Of a DNA stretch of 64,000 nt, positions 10,427-22,810 are shown piece by piece. A program made the translations under genes and the position numbers. The notes under the pieces were generated by a model. That model was not told the origin of the DNA and searched no databases. It saw nothing but the letters and a program-made list of their open reading frames with translations. Positions within the stretch are counted from its first letter, which is position 1. Each line of letters opens with the position of its first letter. Source of the stretch: Opisthocomus hoazin (lineage: Eukaryota > Chordata > Aves > Opisthocomiformes > Opisthocomidae); the NCBI RefSeq assembly GCF_030867145.1, contig NC_134421.1, forward strand, positions 22,141,979 through 22,205,978. The letters run 5' to 3'.

Positions 10427-11260
10427 GATAAATATGGAAACAGACTGGATTATCAAATAAAGATTATAGAACGTTACAAATTATAGAATGTGAATTATGT
10501 GCTATGTCAAATTAATTTGCCATTATTCAAGAGCCACATGAAAATAGAAATGAGTTTAGTAGAGCTGTTAGTTTTTGCAAGATAATATTTAGTTTGTTTG
10601 AATGGGTAGGAGTATCAGAGGCTGGAAAAGGCTGGCGCAGACTGGCTTTTGGATTAAATGGAAGCGGTTCCATGTCCCCTGCTTGGTGTCAGCAGGGCAT
10701 TCTTCATGATCTGTGTGCACAGACAATGTTAAAGGCTTTAGTGACCTCAATTTTAAGAAAGTGCTTTGTATGTGTCAAAATGCTGATTCTTTACTGGGGA
10801 CTAAACTTCATCCAAATCCTGCCGACTCTCACCAACGACAAGCAAGGACTAGAGCTTCCCGAGTCTGTACCTGCTTGACTTCACAGCCTCTGCCTCAGAA
10901 GTATACATGCTTTGCTGAGTGGTTTGAGAGGGAGGAGAATTTCTCAGGTCTTCATGCTATACAGCATCACCTCCCAAAGCATGCACAGTCTTAGTACATT
11001 TGCTTGGGGTAGGAGTCATCCAAAGGACTTGGAGCTGTCTCTGTCCACAGTTTTTGTGCTACAAGCTAACTTTGCAGGATTCAAATAAGAGTGACCGCGC
11101 TAAAACCTGTTTGTAGACTTCAGCCTACAGTAACTGATCGCTCCCTCACCTATGACCAACTGTCGTGGATAACCCTTTGAGACTTAAGTCTGCCTCTTCC
11201 ATCCAAACATAAACGTGAAAACTTGGTGGCATTAGCAAATCTTCTTTTTTGCTCTTTCAG
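10427..11260. other. Intron sequence, nothing recognised
   Basis: This runs from provirus A to the exon at 11261. Short open frames occur (for example 10594-10878) but lack splice boundaries and family resemblance. Confidence 0.6.
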
Positions 11261-11349
11261 GTTAATGAATACATCACAGTGAGGACTGCAGAGTGCTTTG
11301 CAATTAGCTTGGTCTACAAGTGGCAACATGAAAGTGTATGCTTGTCTTT
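11261..11349 (+). CDS. FAM194-domain protein (C3orf20-like), exon
   Basis: Acceptor TTTTTTGCTCTTTCAG, 89 nt, donor GTAACT. Entering in phase 0 it reads VNEYITVR, then FAISLVYKWQHESVCLS. This continues the FAM194-type domain from PVIAQ of the previous exon; the run VNE-x-I-x-VR followed by an aliphatic/aromatic strand is the pattern I associate with that family. It exits in phase 2, so the codon TTG is completed by the first base of the exon at 14417. A stop immediately follows the donor, so splicing here is required. Confidence 0.7.
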
Positions 11350-13467
11350 GTAACTGCTGCAGGGTGTGGCTCTTCCACAGAAGAATTGGTATGTCGTAAC
11401 TGCTACAGTATTGTATTTTATGAAGGCCCTTTAAAAATATTATTTGCTCTGCAAACTCTGGAGTTGATGAGCTTTCCCATAAAATACACTTCCCAAGTTC
11501 ATTTCCTTTTAAGTGTGCTAAGTGCAATCCCACAGAGGGATCAAGTAAGAGCTTCTAGAGATAAAACATAAACTCCAGTGGATTTATGTCGATGTCCGCC
11601 TACTAGAGGTCTGGCCCAAAGGAACAGTTATTTCTGTGTACTCAGCTTCCTATTTCTGCCTTTTTTTCTTCTCACTGATTTCCTTAATTAGTTAATGCGT
11701 TACCTATTCACAACTTTTGGTGATTAAGTCCCTATCACCCTACATCCTACTACTAGAACACAGATCAATCTTCATTTTCACTCAGATAGGATGGTTAAAT
11801 ATGACCTGTAATTTATCTAGAATTCTCTGGTCTACCAGATAGAATACGAAGTGCATTGACAGCCCATTCTGAGGTAGGTATAATTTATTGTGCTGTAGAT
11901 GGGGGGTACTGAATGAAGCCCCAAGAAATCCTGATACAAATCTTTCTGGTCTTCACTTCCATGCAGTGAGCTGTCTGTCCAGCTAGGTTAATCATCCAGC
12001 CCAAACCCTACATCTTAGTGGCAAATACTGTCTTATAGTTGGGTTGAAATATACTTGTTCCTGAAAAAGATTTTTTATGTGATTTGGGAGTCAGGAAAAA
12101 GATAGTTATGAAACAGTTGTTGAAAAGCAGAAGAGATCTATGATCCAAGTAAAACAAAACCAAAATTCTGTTTTTTTCAGAGTATATTTCCTTCTTCCTG
12201 TTAAATATGAAAGCATTTAGCCTAGAAAATATAAAAGCACACGTTGCAGGTCTATAAGAGGTGTGTCTCATTGATTTTAAGAGAAATTTAGATTAACTCC
12301 TGAACTTCCAAGAAATTAAATTTGTTGCAGTTATTAAATGGCATTTTGTAAGAGAGTTTCACAATGTGTAGCTCATAGGCTTAGATGTTAGAATGCAATC
12401 TGCGAGACTACTACAACTAACATCATCATCATTATCAAAAAACCACCCAACGTCTCACACACACCTTTCTGCCTATCTGGGCAAGAAAACATTCTCAATA
12501 AGGGAAGATCAAAGTAATAAATGAACATATTCAAAATTTAGCGTATTTTTTATTTGTTTGGAAACAAAAATACCATCTACATTTCATAAGGTGGACCTTA
12601 GTTTTTCTAAACAGTTTGGCAGTTCTTTGATTAAAGAAGATTGAGAAGCTCTTAATACCTCCTTAATAAGCTGTAATCCCTCTGTAACACTGGGATAAGA
12701 AACAATACCTTATTCCTTCCAATTTTGGAAATGACCGGGCCATAACAATAACAGAGATACTGCTGAGTCCCTGTAAGACTGCCATCTGAAATACCACCAG
12801 AACAAGGCTTCCTGTACGGAAGAATGGAGAATTTGAGCCTCTCTCAAAGTAGAACTAGTGGAGATGAAGCACCATGAGGAACTTGATAGATATCTTTCCC
12901 TGGTGGAATCGGAAGGGTCACTGCTCTGAGGGACTACAGAGAAACAGGGACAAGTGGTATAGCAGGAATAAGTCTCGTTCACACCTTTGAGCAGGTGTTT
13001 AGAATTTATACAGTTTGCAGTTCAGACCTACCTCTTTACACACAGAGCCTTCCTCGAGGTGGAGGATTTGACTTTGAGAGGATTTGACTTTAAATAGCTG
13101 ACATAGCAAATTCCATCTGGAAAAAATTATAGAAAATATATGGCAGACAGCTAAGGTCTGAGTCAGAGAGAACCTATCTCTTCACTTACTCTACTGGCAG
13201 AAGGGTGTGTCAATAAAAACCTATGAAGCAGGTACAACAAGAAACTTTTATCGAGTCATTTTAGTTTGATTATGGGTCTCTACTCTCTTTAAGACTCCAC
13301 AATGACTCATTAAGAGATACCCCAGCAACACACACCACACATATATGGTTCTCTGCAACCTTATTGTCCTCCCTCCTCCAAGCAGATTTATGTCATTTTA
13401 AACACTACTTGTCCAAAAGAACCAATTATTTTGAAAGGTCAGACTTTTTTGAAAATGGGTGAGATGG
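11350..13467. other. Intron sequence, nothing recognised
   Basis: No exon-like open stretch or repeat family was recognised. A minus-strand open frame at 12710-12982 lacks any supporting feature. Confidence 0.55.
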
Positions 13468-14337
13468 TGTAGTGGGTTGACCCTGGCCCACCAGGTGTCC
13501 ACCAAAGCTGCGCTATCACTCTCCCTCCTCAGCTGGAGGTAATTTTATTACCAAGCAAAATCAGAGTAATATAATGAGAAATAAACTCAAAATCTTAACA
13601 CACCTTCTCCTTACCCCTCCCTTCTTCCTGGGCTTAACTTTACTCCAAATTTTCTCTACGTGCTCCCCACCAGCAGTGCAGGGGGATGGTGAATGGGGGT
13701 TGTGGTCAGTTCATTACATGTTGTTTCTGCCTCTCCTTCCTCCTCAGGGGAAAGACTCCTTATACCCTTCCCCTGCTCCAACATGACTCCTTCCCACAGG
13801 CTACAGTTCACTAACTGCCCCAGAGTGTGTCCCTTCCATGGGGTGCAGCCCTTCAGGACAGACTGCTCCAGTGTGGGTCCCCCACGGGGTCACAAGTCCT
13901 GCCAGCAAACCTGCTCAGGCATGGGCTCCTCTTTCCATGGTCCACAGGTCCTATGAGGAGCCTGCTTCAGCGTGGGGTCCTCCATGGGCTGCAGAGGAAT
14001 CTCTGCTCCAGTGCCTGGAGCACCTCCTCCCCCTCCTTCTTCCTTGACCTTGGTGTCTGCAGAGTTGTTCCTCTGACATAGTCTCACTCCTCTCTTCTGA
14101 CTGCCATGCACAAGTTTGTTGTTTTTTTTTTTTTTTTTTTGAACCTTCTTAACTATGTTATCACAGAGATGCTACCACCGTCACTGATGGGCTCAGCCTT
14201 GGCCAGCGGTGGGTCCATCTTGGAGCTGGCTGGCATTGGCTCCATTGGACACCAGGGAAGCTTCTAGCAGCTTCTCACAGAAGCCACCCCTGTAGTGCCC
14301 GCCACTGCCAAAACCTTGCCATGCAAACCCAATACAG
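13468..14337 (-). mobile_element. Solo LTR of an ERVL-type avian element
   Basis: 870 bp run TGTAGTGGGTTGACC to AACCCAATACA. Near-matching 5-bp flanks GATGG (13463-13467) and GAAGG (14338-14342) indicate an old target duplication. Between about 13790 and 14010 it contains imperfect tandem units built around CTGCTCCAGTGTGGG, and it has a T run at 14116-14140. I recall this LTR class as frequent in bird genomes. The sense strand is probably minus, because that direction gives the TTTGCATGGCAAGG-type start and a degenerate TATA region. No internal sequence adjoins it, so it is a solo LTR. Confidence 0.75.
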
Positions 14338-14416
14338 AAGGTGGCATTTGCTTACATCAGTGTATCAGCTGTAGTTAGTGGCACTTTAAATACTTGTATC
14401 TGTTATTTCATTATAG

Positions 14417-14453
14417 GTTAACTGACAACACCAAAAATGGTCTAAACTTTGAA
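14417..14453 (+). CDS. FAM194-type gene, 37-nt micro-exon
   Basis: Acceptor TTATTTCATTATAG, 37 nt, donor GTAAAT. One base completes a leucine codon from the exon at 11261, then LTDNTKNGLNFE follows and the exon ends in phase 0, exactly as the exon at 16373 requires. It begins 79 bp after a solo LTR. The phase fit on both sides is the main evidence; the length is too small for homology. Confidence 0.55.
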
Positions 14454-16372
14454 GTAAATCAGCATTTGTTTTTGTACTTTGCCCTTTGTTTCTTATTAAT
14501 GAACATGATACTTCCTCTGAATTTTAAACACTCAGCAAGACATAGTCAGCAGGAACATCTCTCTCTCTCTCATTTAATCTTCTCCTCCAGACATAAAATA
14601 ATCTCCTTTTATAGCAATTAAACTAGCTCTAATATTTTCTTCAGTTGTCAGCAATCCAAATAATTGAAGACACTGCACAGTAAAACCTCATAAAACAACA
14701 AATATTTAAATGCCATATAATGAAAACTGTGAATCAACATAGCAGAATTGGACTCTCTTTAAAAGCCAGTTAAGCATACTGGGTATTTGTCTTCCTTCAA
14801 GTGGTGGATTCTAAGACTAATACAATTCTTCTTGGAGTCCCGTTAGCATCTCCTTTCATGTCAGTCTATGCTCTCCATGAAGGTTCTTCACCCCAAGAAC
14901 TCTCCTGCACTAGGCATGGTCATCATTATGAGGAGTTGGACAGTAGACAACATAATCCATATCCTGCTGCTGGCTACACCTTTAGAAACCAGTTAATCCT
15001 TTCAACTCTTTCTGCACTACGTAGGCACAGCATAATCATAAATCATTAAAACCAGATATATCGCCACTACCTGTCACTTAGTAGTTCCCTTGCATTTATA
15101 TTTTCCACCAGTGGAAAATTCTTTTCTTCAAAGCTGAGATAATTTGGACAAACTATTGGAAATTTAGAGGAGATTAGAGTTTGTTCTGAGGAAATTCTTC
15201 TGTTTCTTGTCTCTCTAGCCCTTAAATATGTTTAGCCATAGAGACTTTGTTTCTTCTGAAAGAGCTAGGTAAGATCTAATTCACAGGGGCAAATGTGAAG
15301 GAGAAAGACGAGTATTTTCACGTAGATTTACATTAATAATCACACTGTGGCATGGCAAAATCTGTAACATTTTTGGAGAATACAGAATGACGGCATGAAA
15401 ACTAAGGTTTTGTTAAAAAGAAATAAAAAACTTCAGCAAGTAAGCTGACAAGTTGCAAGTAAAGAAGCAGGTATTAGGCTGATTTTGATTTATGCAATAA
15501 ATTAAAGACCAAAATCTGCATAGAATGAAAAATACACTACAATCTTAACTGGAGAGAATCCTACAGCTCTGGAGAAGAGTGGATTATCTGGTATCTACTC
15601 CAATTTAAAGAATTAGGGAAACAAAAATAAAACCACAGTAGTCCTGCCATAGCTACCTCCTCACTGAAGAAAAATATTCTCAAGGGGCACAATATTAAAA
15701 ATGTTTCTTTTTAATGTAAGAGTATTTTATTTAAGACATGAAGTAGAGATTCTCTGTGGCATTAATTTTATGCTAATTTGAGGTTACATTTATATTTTTC
15801 AGAGGGGCCTGACAGTTATTAATTTTAATTTTTCATAGTTATCAAGGGCTCCTTCAAACATATGCTGATGTATGACTTACTGTTTGTAAAATGTTATTAC
15901 ATGTATCAAACTGTTACTGTGCATGTTCAGAACAAATTAAAGGTAGAGCATTTGTATGGAATGCAAAAATTCAATGGTCTGAGGTTCAGTGAAAAATCTA
16001 GCAGTTATATCTACTTCATGTTTTTTTTTTTTACGTAGCACAAAGCACCATCTTTTTTGGCCACTGGACTTTTCATGAGCCCAGCCAAGCAGACAGATAC
16101 TAACAGTATCTGCTCTGCTTTTCAGTATTTATAGTCTCCTTTGTCCAGGGTAGAAGAGGGCAAGATTCACTATTGCAACTATTCTCCAGTGATGGTTGAG
16201 TTGGCTAAGAAAATTTGCTTTTAAATTACACCTCATTGTATCAATAACTTGTGCTCAGAAGGTGTTTGTATCTCTGAGGCATTTCATAGTGTTATGCCAG
16301 TGTCGGAACCATTAAACACCAGATGGAATCATTAAGTTCTTTAATTTGTTTTTCCATTGTTATTTTTTAAAG
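14454..16372. other. Intron sequence, nothing recognised
   Basis: AT-rich intron. The open frame at 14801-15049 has no splice support. Confidence 0.55.
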
Positions 16373-16526
16373 CCAAAGTTGACAGAGCTGTTAATAAAAA
16401 ATGAAGTTCCAGAGGCAACTGTAAGCCACATAAATGACATCAGTGCAGCCAGAGAGCTAAGGAATGTGCAGAGGAAGATCCAGAGCATTGTGGATGACTG
16501 GCTGCGGTATTATCGCACAGCCCTAG
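16373..16526 (+). CDS. FAM194-type gene, exon with charged helical segment
   Basis: Acceptor TTATTTTTTAAAG, then PKLTELLIKNEVPEA and ELRNVQRKIQSIVDDWLRYY, a charged, probably helical stretch. The donor GTCAGG leaves in phase 1, which fits the AT start of the exon at 20462. The frame stays open to a second donor at 16589 (phase 0), but that would not fit any downstream exon found. The exon is 154 nt with the preferred donor. Confidence 0.72.
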
Positions 16527-17354
16527 GTCAGGCAGAGTCAGAAAACAGCCAGGAATGTTGTCTTATGAGCGTGTTTCTATATCGGCAGGTACCGGTGTAG
16601 TCTAAATAGTCCTCTGAAAGTCAGCCCCAGACTGACCATCAGAGAAAGCAGACGCTGCTGGCTTGAAGGAGGCCAATGGTTGACCTGTTACTCAAATTGG
16701 TGAGCAGGTACTTGGGATACATTGTTCCTCTGAGGTCAGCAGATATTTTGATGCTGAGTGTTTCTATGCAGCATGGCATTAAAATTGCCAGGCAGGTGCT
16801 CAAGAAGCCCAGTCCACAACTGACAGGGACTGGGCCGTTTAGCACAGACATAGCAGCATGTTAACGCACTGTACTGTTCCCAGGGCCAGGCTAATACCTC
16901 TGCATGGTACTGCACCAAGCCAAGCACATTGACTTGGTCAGGGATTGCTGCAGTGAGGTACATTGCACAATACAGATATGCCCTGTGTAGATCCTTGAGA
17001 TATATTTGGGCTGAACAGACAGTGGATTCCAGCCCTGGGCTGAGGAAACTACTGGGGACAACAGGACAGATGATGACCTCTCTGATTCTCTACTTCCCTG
17101 GTAGTGCAGCTAAAATATACATTCCATATATTGGACTCTTAAAGGGAAGACAACTTGAGCATCACCATGTTCCTTTGGCAGGACTCATCTTCCCTCTTCT
17201 ACCTTGTCAACGTCATTGTCAACAACAACCTGCCAACCTGCCAATTAGTTATATCTAATCCAACAGTAGATAACTGGTTCTGGGCAGGAAGAGGGAGGTA
17301 TAAAAGGGTGAGGATCAGATTTAACATGTACCACCTGAGTTAGGACTTTGACCT
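16527..17354. other. Intron sequence, unidentified
   Basis: Moderately GC-balanced sequence with open frames on both strands (16676-16864, 16929-17258) but no splice-consistent structure. It may be a decayed repeat; I cannot name it. Confidence 0.45.
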
Positions 17355-17920
17355 TAGCAGGGCAAGGGAGGTGATCCTTCTCCCCTACTTAGCACTAGTG
17401 AGGCCATACCTGGAGTACTGTGTCCAGTTCTGGGCTCCCCAGTACAAGAGAGACATAGATATACTGCAGACAGTCCAGTGAAGGACCACGACAATGATTA
17501 AGAGACTGAAGCATCTCACCTATGAGGAAAGGCTGAGAGAGCTGGGTCTGTTCAGCCTGGAGAAGAGAAACCTCGGAGGGATATCCTTAATGTGTGTAAA
17601 TATCTGAAGGGAGGGTACATAGAGGATGGAGCCAGGCTCTTTTCAGTGGTGCCCAGTGACAGCACCAGAGGCAATGGGGCACAAACTGAAACACAGGAGG
17701 TTCACTCTGAACACCAGGAAACACTTTTTACTGTGAGGGTGACCGAGCACTGGCACAGATTCCCCAGAGAGGCTGTGGAGTCTCCCACCTTGGAGATACT
17801 CAAAAGCCATCTGGATATGGTCCTGGGCAATCGGCTTTAGATGGCCCTCCTTGAGCAGTGGCGTTGGACCAGATATCTCCAGAGGCCCCTTCCAACCTCA
17901 ACCATTCTGTGATTCTGTAA
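17355..17920 (+). mobile_element. CR1 LINE, 5'-truncated copy
   Basis: The 3' part of CR1 ORF2 (GGCCATACCTGGAGTACTG and following) and the 3' UTR end in ATTCTGTGATTCTGT octamers. The reading frame is broken by stops. Heavy 5' truncation is normal for CR1, which retrotransposes from its 3' end. Confidence 0.88.
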
Positions 17921-18099
17921 TTATATGATTAACTTTCACTATTACTTCTCCAGTTTGGATCACACAGCAGATAAGTTACATTTATACGTGCAAAACCACC
18001 ATCAGTTACCAAATCAGGGCCTACTTTGTCACTGATTTCAGCAGTGGTGAGGTATTTCAGGAATTGACCGCATTCGCCGTCAAAAAACATCTGACCTTC

Positions 18100-20443
18100 C
18101 TATGCAATCCACAAGGAAGGGCATAATTAAGTCTGGAGATACTCTCCCAGTTACTTCGGGTTCACAGAGATCACAAGGGAAGAGGGAAGAGAACAGCCAA
18201 GCTCTCAAGTCAGAAACTTGGATCAGGATCAGGATCCTGCGTGGAGAAAGCGGGGCGATAAGCAGGATCAAAACCTTGGACCTCAGGAGGGCTAACTTTG
18301 GCCTCTTCAAGGAGCTACTGGGAGGAATCCCGTGGGACAGGGCTCTCGAAGGCAGGGGGGTCCAAGAGTGCTGGTCGCTCTTTAAACGTCACTTCCTCCA
18401 TGCTCAGGAGCGGTGCATCCCCCTGAGAAAGAAATCGAGCAAAGGAGGCAGGAGACCTGCATGGTTAAACAAGGAGCTTCTAGCAGAGATCAGGTGGAAG
18501 AGAAAGGTCCATGGAATGTGCGAAGAGGGGCAGGCCACTTGGGAAGAGTACAGGAATGTGGTCAGAGCGTGCAGGGATGCGACGAGGAAGGCCAAAGCCC
18601 ACCTGAAATTGAAGCTGGCAAGGGATGTCAAAAACAACAAGAAGGGCTTCTTCAACTACATCAGCAGCAAAAGGAAGGCTAGGGACAATGTGGGGCCACT
18701 GCTGAATGAGGCGGGTGTCCTGGTGACGGAGGATGCAGAGAAGGCAGAGCTTCTGAATGTCTTCTTTGCTTCAGTCTTCAGTGCCAAGGCAGGCCCTCAG
18801 GAATCCCAGGACCCGGAGGTAAGAGAGGAAGCCTACAGAGAGGATGACTGCCTTGGTCGAGGAGGACTGTGTGAGGGATCGCTTAAGCGATCTGGAGGTC
18901 CACAAATCCATGGGCCCTGATGGAATGCACCCACAAGTGCTGAGGGAGCTGGCGGATGTCATTGCTGAGCCACTCTCCATCTTTGAGAGGTCCTGGAGGA
19001 CAGGAGAGGTGCCCAAGGACTGGAGAAAGGCCAATGTCACTCCAATCTTCAAAAAGGGCAAGAAGGAGGACCCAGGGAACTACAGGCCGGTCAGCCTCAC
19101 TTCCATCCTGGGAAAGGTGATGGAGCAGCTTATCCTGGAGGTCATCAACAAGCAAGTGGAGGAAAAGAAGGTTATCAGGAGTAGTCAGCATGGATTCACC
19201 AAGGGGAAATCATGCCTGACCAATCTGATAGCTTTCTACGATGACATGACTGGCTGGGTAGATGAAGGGAGAGCCGTGGATATTGTCTACCTAGACTTCA
19301 GCAAGGCTTTCGACACTGTCTCCCATAACATCCTCCTAGGGAAGGTCAGGAAGTGTGGGCTGGATGAGTGGTCAGTGAGGTGGATTGAGAACTGGCTGAA
19401 TGGCAGAACTCAGAGGGTTGTCGTCAGCGGCGCTGAGTCTAGTTGGAGGCTGGTAACTAGTGGTGTCCCCCAGGGGTCAGTACTGGGCCCAGTCTTGTTT
19501 AACTTCCTCGTCAACGACCTGGATGAAGAGTTAGAATGTACCCTCAGCAAGTTTGCTGATGACACCAAACTGGGAGGTGTGGTAGATACACTAGCAGGCT
19601 GTGCTGCCATTCAGCGTGACCTGGGCAGGCTGGAGAGTTGGGCAGAGAGGAACCTGATGAGGTTCAACAAAGGCAAATGCAGGGTCCTGAACCTGGGGAG
19701 GAACAACCCCATGCATCAGTACAGGCTTGGGGCAGACCTGCTGGAGAGCAGCTTTGTGGAGAGGGACCTGGGTGTCCTGGTGGACGACAGGTTAACCATG
19801 AGCCAGCAGTGTGCCCTGGCTGCCAAGAAGGCCAATGGCATTCTGGGGTGCATTAGGAGGAGTGTGGCCAGCAGGTCGAGGGAGGTTCTCCTTCCCCTCT
19901 ACACTGCCCTGGTGAGGCCTCATCTGGAGTACTGTGTCCAGTTCTGGGCTCCCCAGTTCAAGAAAGATGAGGAGCTACTGGAGAGAGTCCAGCGGAGGGC
20001 TACCAGGATGGTGAGGGGACTGGAACATCTCCCCTACAAGGGGAGGCTGCAGGAGCTGGGCTTGTTCAGCCTGAAGAAGAGAAGGCTGGACGGGGACCTA
20101 ATATATACTTACAAATATCTGAAGGGTGGGTGTCAGAAGGATGGGGCCAAGCTCTTTTCAGTGATGCCCAGCGACAGGACAAGGGGCACTGGGCACAAAC
20201 TGAAGCACAGGAAGTTCCGTCTGAACACGAGGAAGAACTTCTTCCCTCTGAGGGTGACGGAGCACTGGAACAGGCTGCCCGGGGAGGTTGTGGAGTCTCC
20301 TTCTCTGGAGATACTCAAGACCCGCCTGGACAAGGTCCTCTACAGCCTACTGTAGGTGACCCTGCTTCGGCCGGAGGGTTGGACTAGATGACCCACAGAG
20401 GTCCCTTCCAACCCCCACCATTCGGTGATTCTGTGATTCTGTG
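18100..20443 (+). mobile_element. CR1 LINE with nearly complete reverse transcriptase
   Basis: A 2.3-kb 5'-truncated CR1 retains the linker and full RT region of ORF2 and ends in ATTCTGTG octamers. The boundary on the left is approximate. The right end lies 18 nt before the host exon at 20462. It is in the same orientation as the host gene. It is younger-looking than the copy at 17355, because long frames survive. Confidence 0.92.
18102..20355 (+). pseudogene. CR1 ORF2 fragment, frameshifted
   Basis: The fragment has two overlapping frames: 18102-18920 (linker, with CRDATRKAKAHLKLKLARD) and 18844-20355 (503 codons, ending in TAG). A frameshift lies between about 18835 and 18900. RT signatures in the second frame are [45 protein letters not shown] and the catalytic FADD. 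The apurinic endonuclease domain is missing by truncation, so the copy cannot move by itself. Confidence 0.9.
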
Positions 20444-20461
20444 AAACTCCTCTCCTTCTAG

Positions 20462-20522
20462 ATCAAATGGAGTCGGCTCCTCCTTACAGCATGGAGCAGG
20501 AACCATGCTGTTATCCGCTCAG
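20462..20522 (+). CDS. FAM194-type gene, exon abutting a CR1 tail
   Basis: Acceptor CTCCTCTCCTTCTAG, 61 nt, donor GTAAAT. Two bases complete an aspartate codon from the exon at 16373; then QMESAPPYSMEQEPCCYPL follows, and the last two bases join the first base of the exon at 21305 to give arginine. Only 18 nt separate the acceptor from the CR1 octamer tail, so the branch point is probably CR1-derived. Phase agreement on both sides supports the exon. Confidence 0.65.
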
Positions 20523-21304
20523 GTAAATGAGGGGGAAAAGGGGAGAAGATGATAGAAGTACTTTTCCCCGTATGGTTCTTTCATAATCACGTACTTATGC
20601 CACACAGTAAGAATTTACATCCTTTTTCCATGAGATATTATTATCAGTACCCTAGAGCCTTCATATGTCCCCATATGATATTGTAAAAGCAGCAACAACA
20701 ATGAAGCAGCAGTTGAGAAGGTTTGGAAAATGCCCATATTAGATCTTTAAATATTATTTCAGCAAATAAGATTAACTTTTTTTATTATTATCAGTCACAG
20801 TTATGATAGTAACATCCAAAAAACTCTGGGAGCAATGCCTCATTATACCACCATTTCTGAAGATGCAAACCCCATGTGTCCTGCACTTGACTGATGCTCT
20901 GCTCTTCCAAGTGCCACCATCTGCCAGTTATAACATATAGAAAATCTGAGCTTCAGACTTGCTTTCTAAGAGTCTGTTTAGAGTCATAGTCATGCTACTT
21001 TGTTTCACTTCTTAAAAATATGTAAGGGAAGTCAGAAAAATGGAGGAAACATTGTTTTCAGCATCCTTCCCAAGTCCTTGCCTTTTCAAGTACAAGACAG
21101 TCTGTATTTGATTTCAAATTATCTGTTAGTCTCAGACAAATGTCTTTTTATTCAATCCATTAAAGCAAAGAGGTTTGCAATATCCTTAGCAATTATCTGC
21201 AATCTGAATTCACCCATCCATGGCCCATCTTGCTAATGCAAGATGCTTGTCTGGTTTGTTTTGCCATTAAACTTCCACTTACTTGCTGCCGTTTTCTCAT
21301 ACAG
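20523..21304. other. Intron sequence, nothing recognised
   Basis: AT-rich intron between two assigned exons; no repeat or RNA was recognised. Confidence 0.6.
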
Positions 21305-21406
21305 GGCTTTGGTTTTACTGAATAGCAATACCAAATCAGAGAAGCTGCACGCAACTTCGTTCAATTTAAATAAAAGAAGGAATGTACCGAATGTCATTAA
21401 TTCACG
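21305..21406 (+). CDS. FAM194-type gene, exon
   Basis: Acceptor GCCGTTTTCTCATACAG, 102 nt, strong donor GTAAGG. After the completed arginine codon it reads ALVLLNSNTKSEK, then LNKRRNVPNVINS, a basic segment. It leaves CG, which with the first base of the exon at 22811 makes arginine. No domain was recognised in it. Confidence 0.68.
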
Positions 21407-22810
21407 GTAAGGAAATGTAAGCTAAGATTGGACAATGATGACTCCAGTGTAAACACTGATGGTAGTAGTTCACTAGCAGCTCATTTATGGATATGGTTAA
21501 GTAGTTCATCTGTGCCTCCAAGCCGTTACACCATTCCATAGGATGCATTTCATGTGGATCTAAAGCAGCAGTAACTTTTCAAACCTAAGTGAGAAAACAA
21601 GATGGCATGTTGTCTCACTGTATTTTTGGTGGCTCAAGGTTCTCTTGTGTCTTTGAGGCAAGTTTGCTTATATTGATACCTTTCCTACAGGTGAATAGCA
21701 ACAGTGCTTTTTTTCAAACTCAACAATGTCTAAAAATAAGCAAAATTAATGGTGCAAAGTACTTTCAATTTCATGTGACTAGTATGACATAGTATGCATA
21801 CTATAGTATGCTGAAATTGTAATCTTCTTTTACATACATGTGAAGCTGAAAACCAAAATTTTGCACATTCTCCTGCTGTCTGTGAGATCACTTATGGTCT
21901 CTTTTCCCTGATCCATTTGTTTTAGACTCATTTCCTTTTTCCTTCTGCTCCCTCCTGCACAATATACCCCCAGCAACCATCTAATTCAGGCCAGTGCTCC
22001 TCATAGCTCTCTCTAGTTTAATGCTTTTCTCTTGGCACAGCCATTTAGGGATTGATCCAACATGCCCAAATACAGCAACAATCTTTCCATTAGCTTCAGA
22101 AGGCCACAGGGGAGTCTCTTTCTCTTTTTTTGGTCCAAACCTTTCATAGTGTTTGCTCTAACTATGAGGAAGTTGTGTTCAAAAGATACTATCATCTAAA
22201 GTGTTGTGGCAGGTTCTTACTGATGACATGATGTCTTCACTAGAGGTGTGAAGATAAGGCTCTGGAGCTTGGCACTCCTGCTGCCTGCTTTACAGGACCG
22301 AACAACCTACAGAATCCCCCCCAAAATGTCAAAGGACTTCTCAAACAAATTAGTCTGTACCACACCTGTGAAAGACAAAGAATACCAACACACATAGCAC
22401 ATACACATGAATATAAAATGAGTATACTACAATCAGTTGTTAGAGATAAGAGGTGCCTATGCACCCTTCAAATATTTAGGGAGTAGCCTTTGAAGTCTGC
22501 TCTTGGCTGCTACCAAAGCCTGCCTGGCTAGCTCGTCTGGTTAAAGCACATCCGTCATTCTCCTGTCAGCTTGGTTTCAGAAGCTATGTTTTGGCAGAAG
22601 CCAGGAGTTCCACAGCACTCATGGTTGCATCAGACCTTAAGAAATACTTGAAACATTTAGATGACTGCACACCTCAGATAACAGGGGATGACTGGGCCCA
22701 GCTCTGTCATTTGTACAGATTATTTTAAATGATTCTTTAATCTGTACTTGATTTATTTGACAATCTAACTTGCTAACGCTTTCCCCTATATTTTCTCTTC
22801 CTCATGACAG
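21407..22810. other. Intron sequence, nothing recognised
   Basis: One open stretch at about 22568-22727 follows an acceptor-like CTGTCAG but has no usable donor, so it was not called. No repeats were recognised. Confidence 0.55.

Noticed and set aside
17297..17306. TATAAAAG-like box
   Set aside because: It sits in an intron beside a CR1, with no gene start downstream.
20421..20443. Short direct repeats at CR1 ends as a CRISPR-like or satellite array
   Set aside because: These are the normal ATTCTRTG tail octamers of CR1, also at 17905-17920 and 59270-59287.
22568..22727. Open stretch after a CTGTCAG acceptor, just before the exon at 22811
   Set aside because: No usable donor before its stop, and the two flanking exons already join in phase without it.
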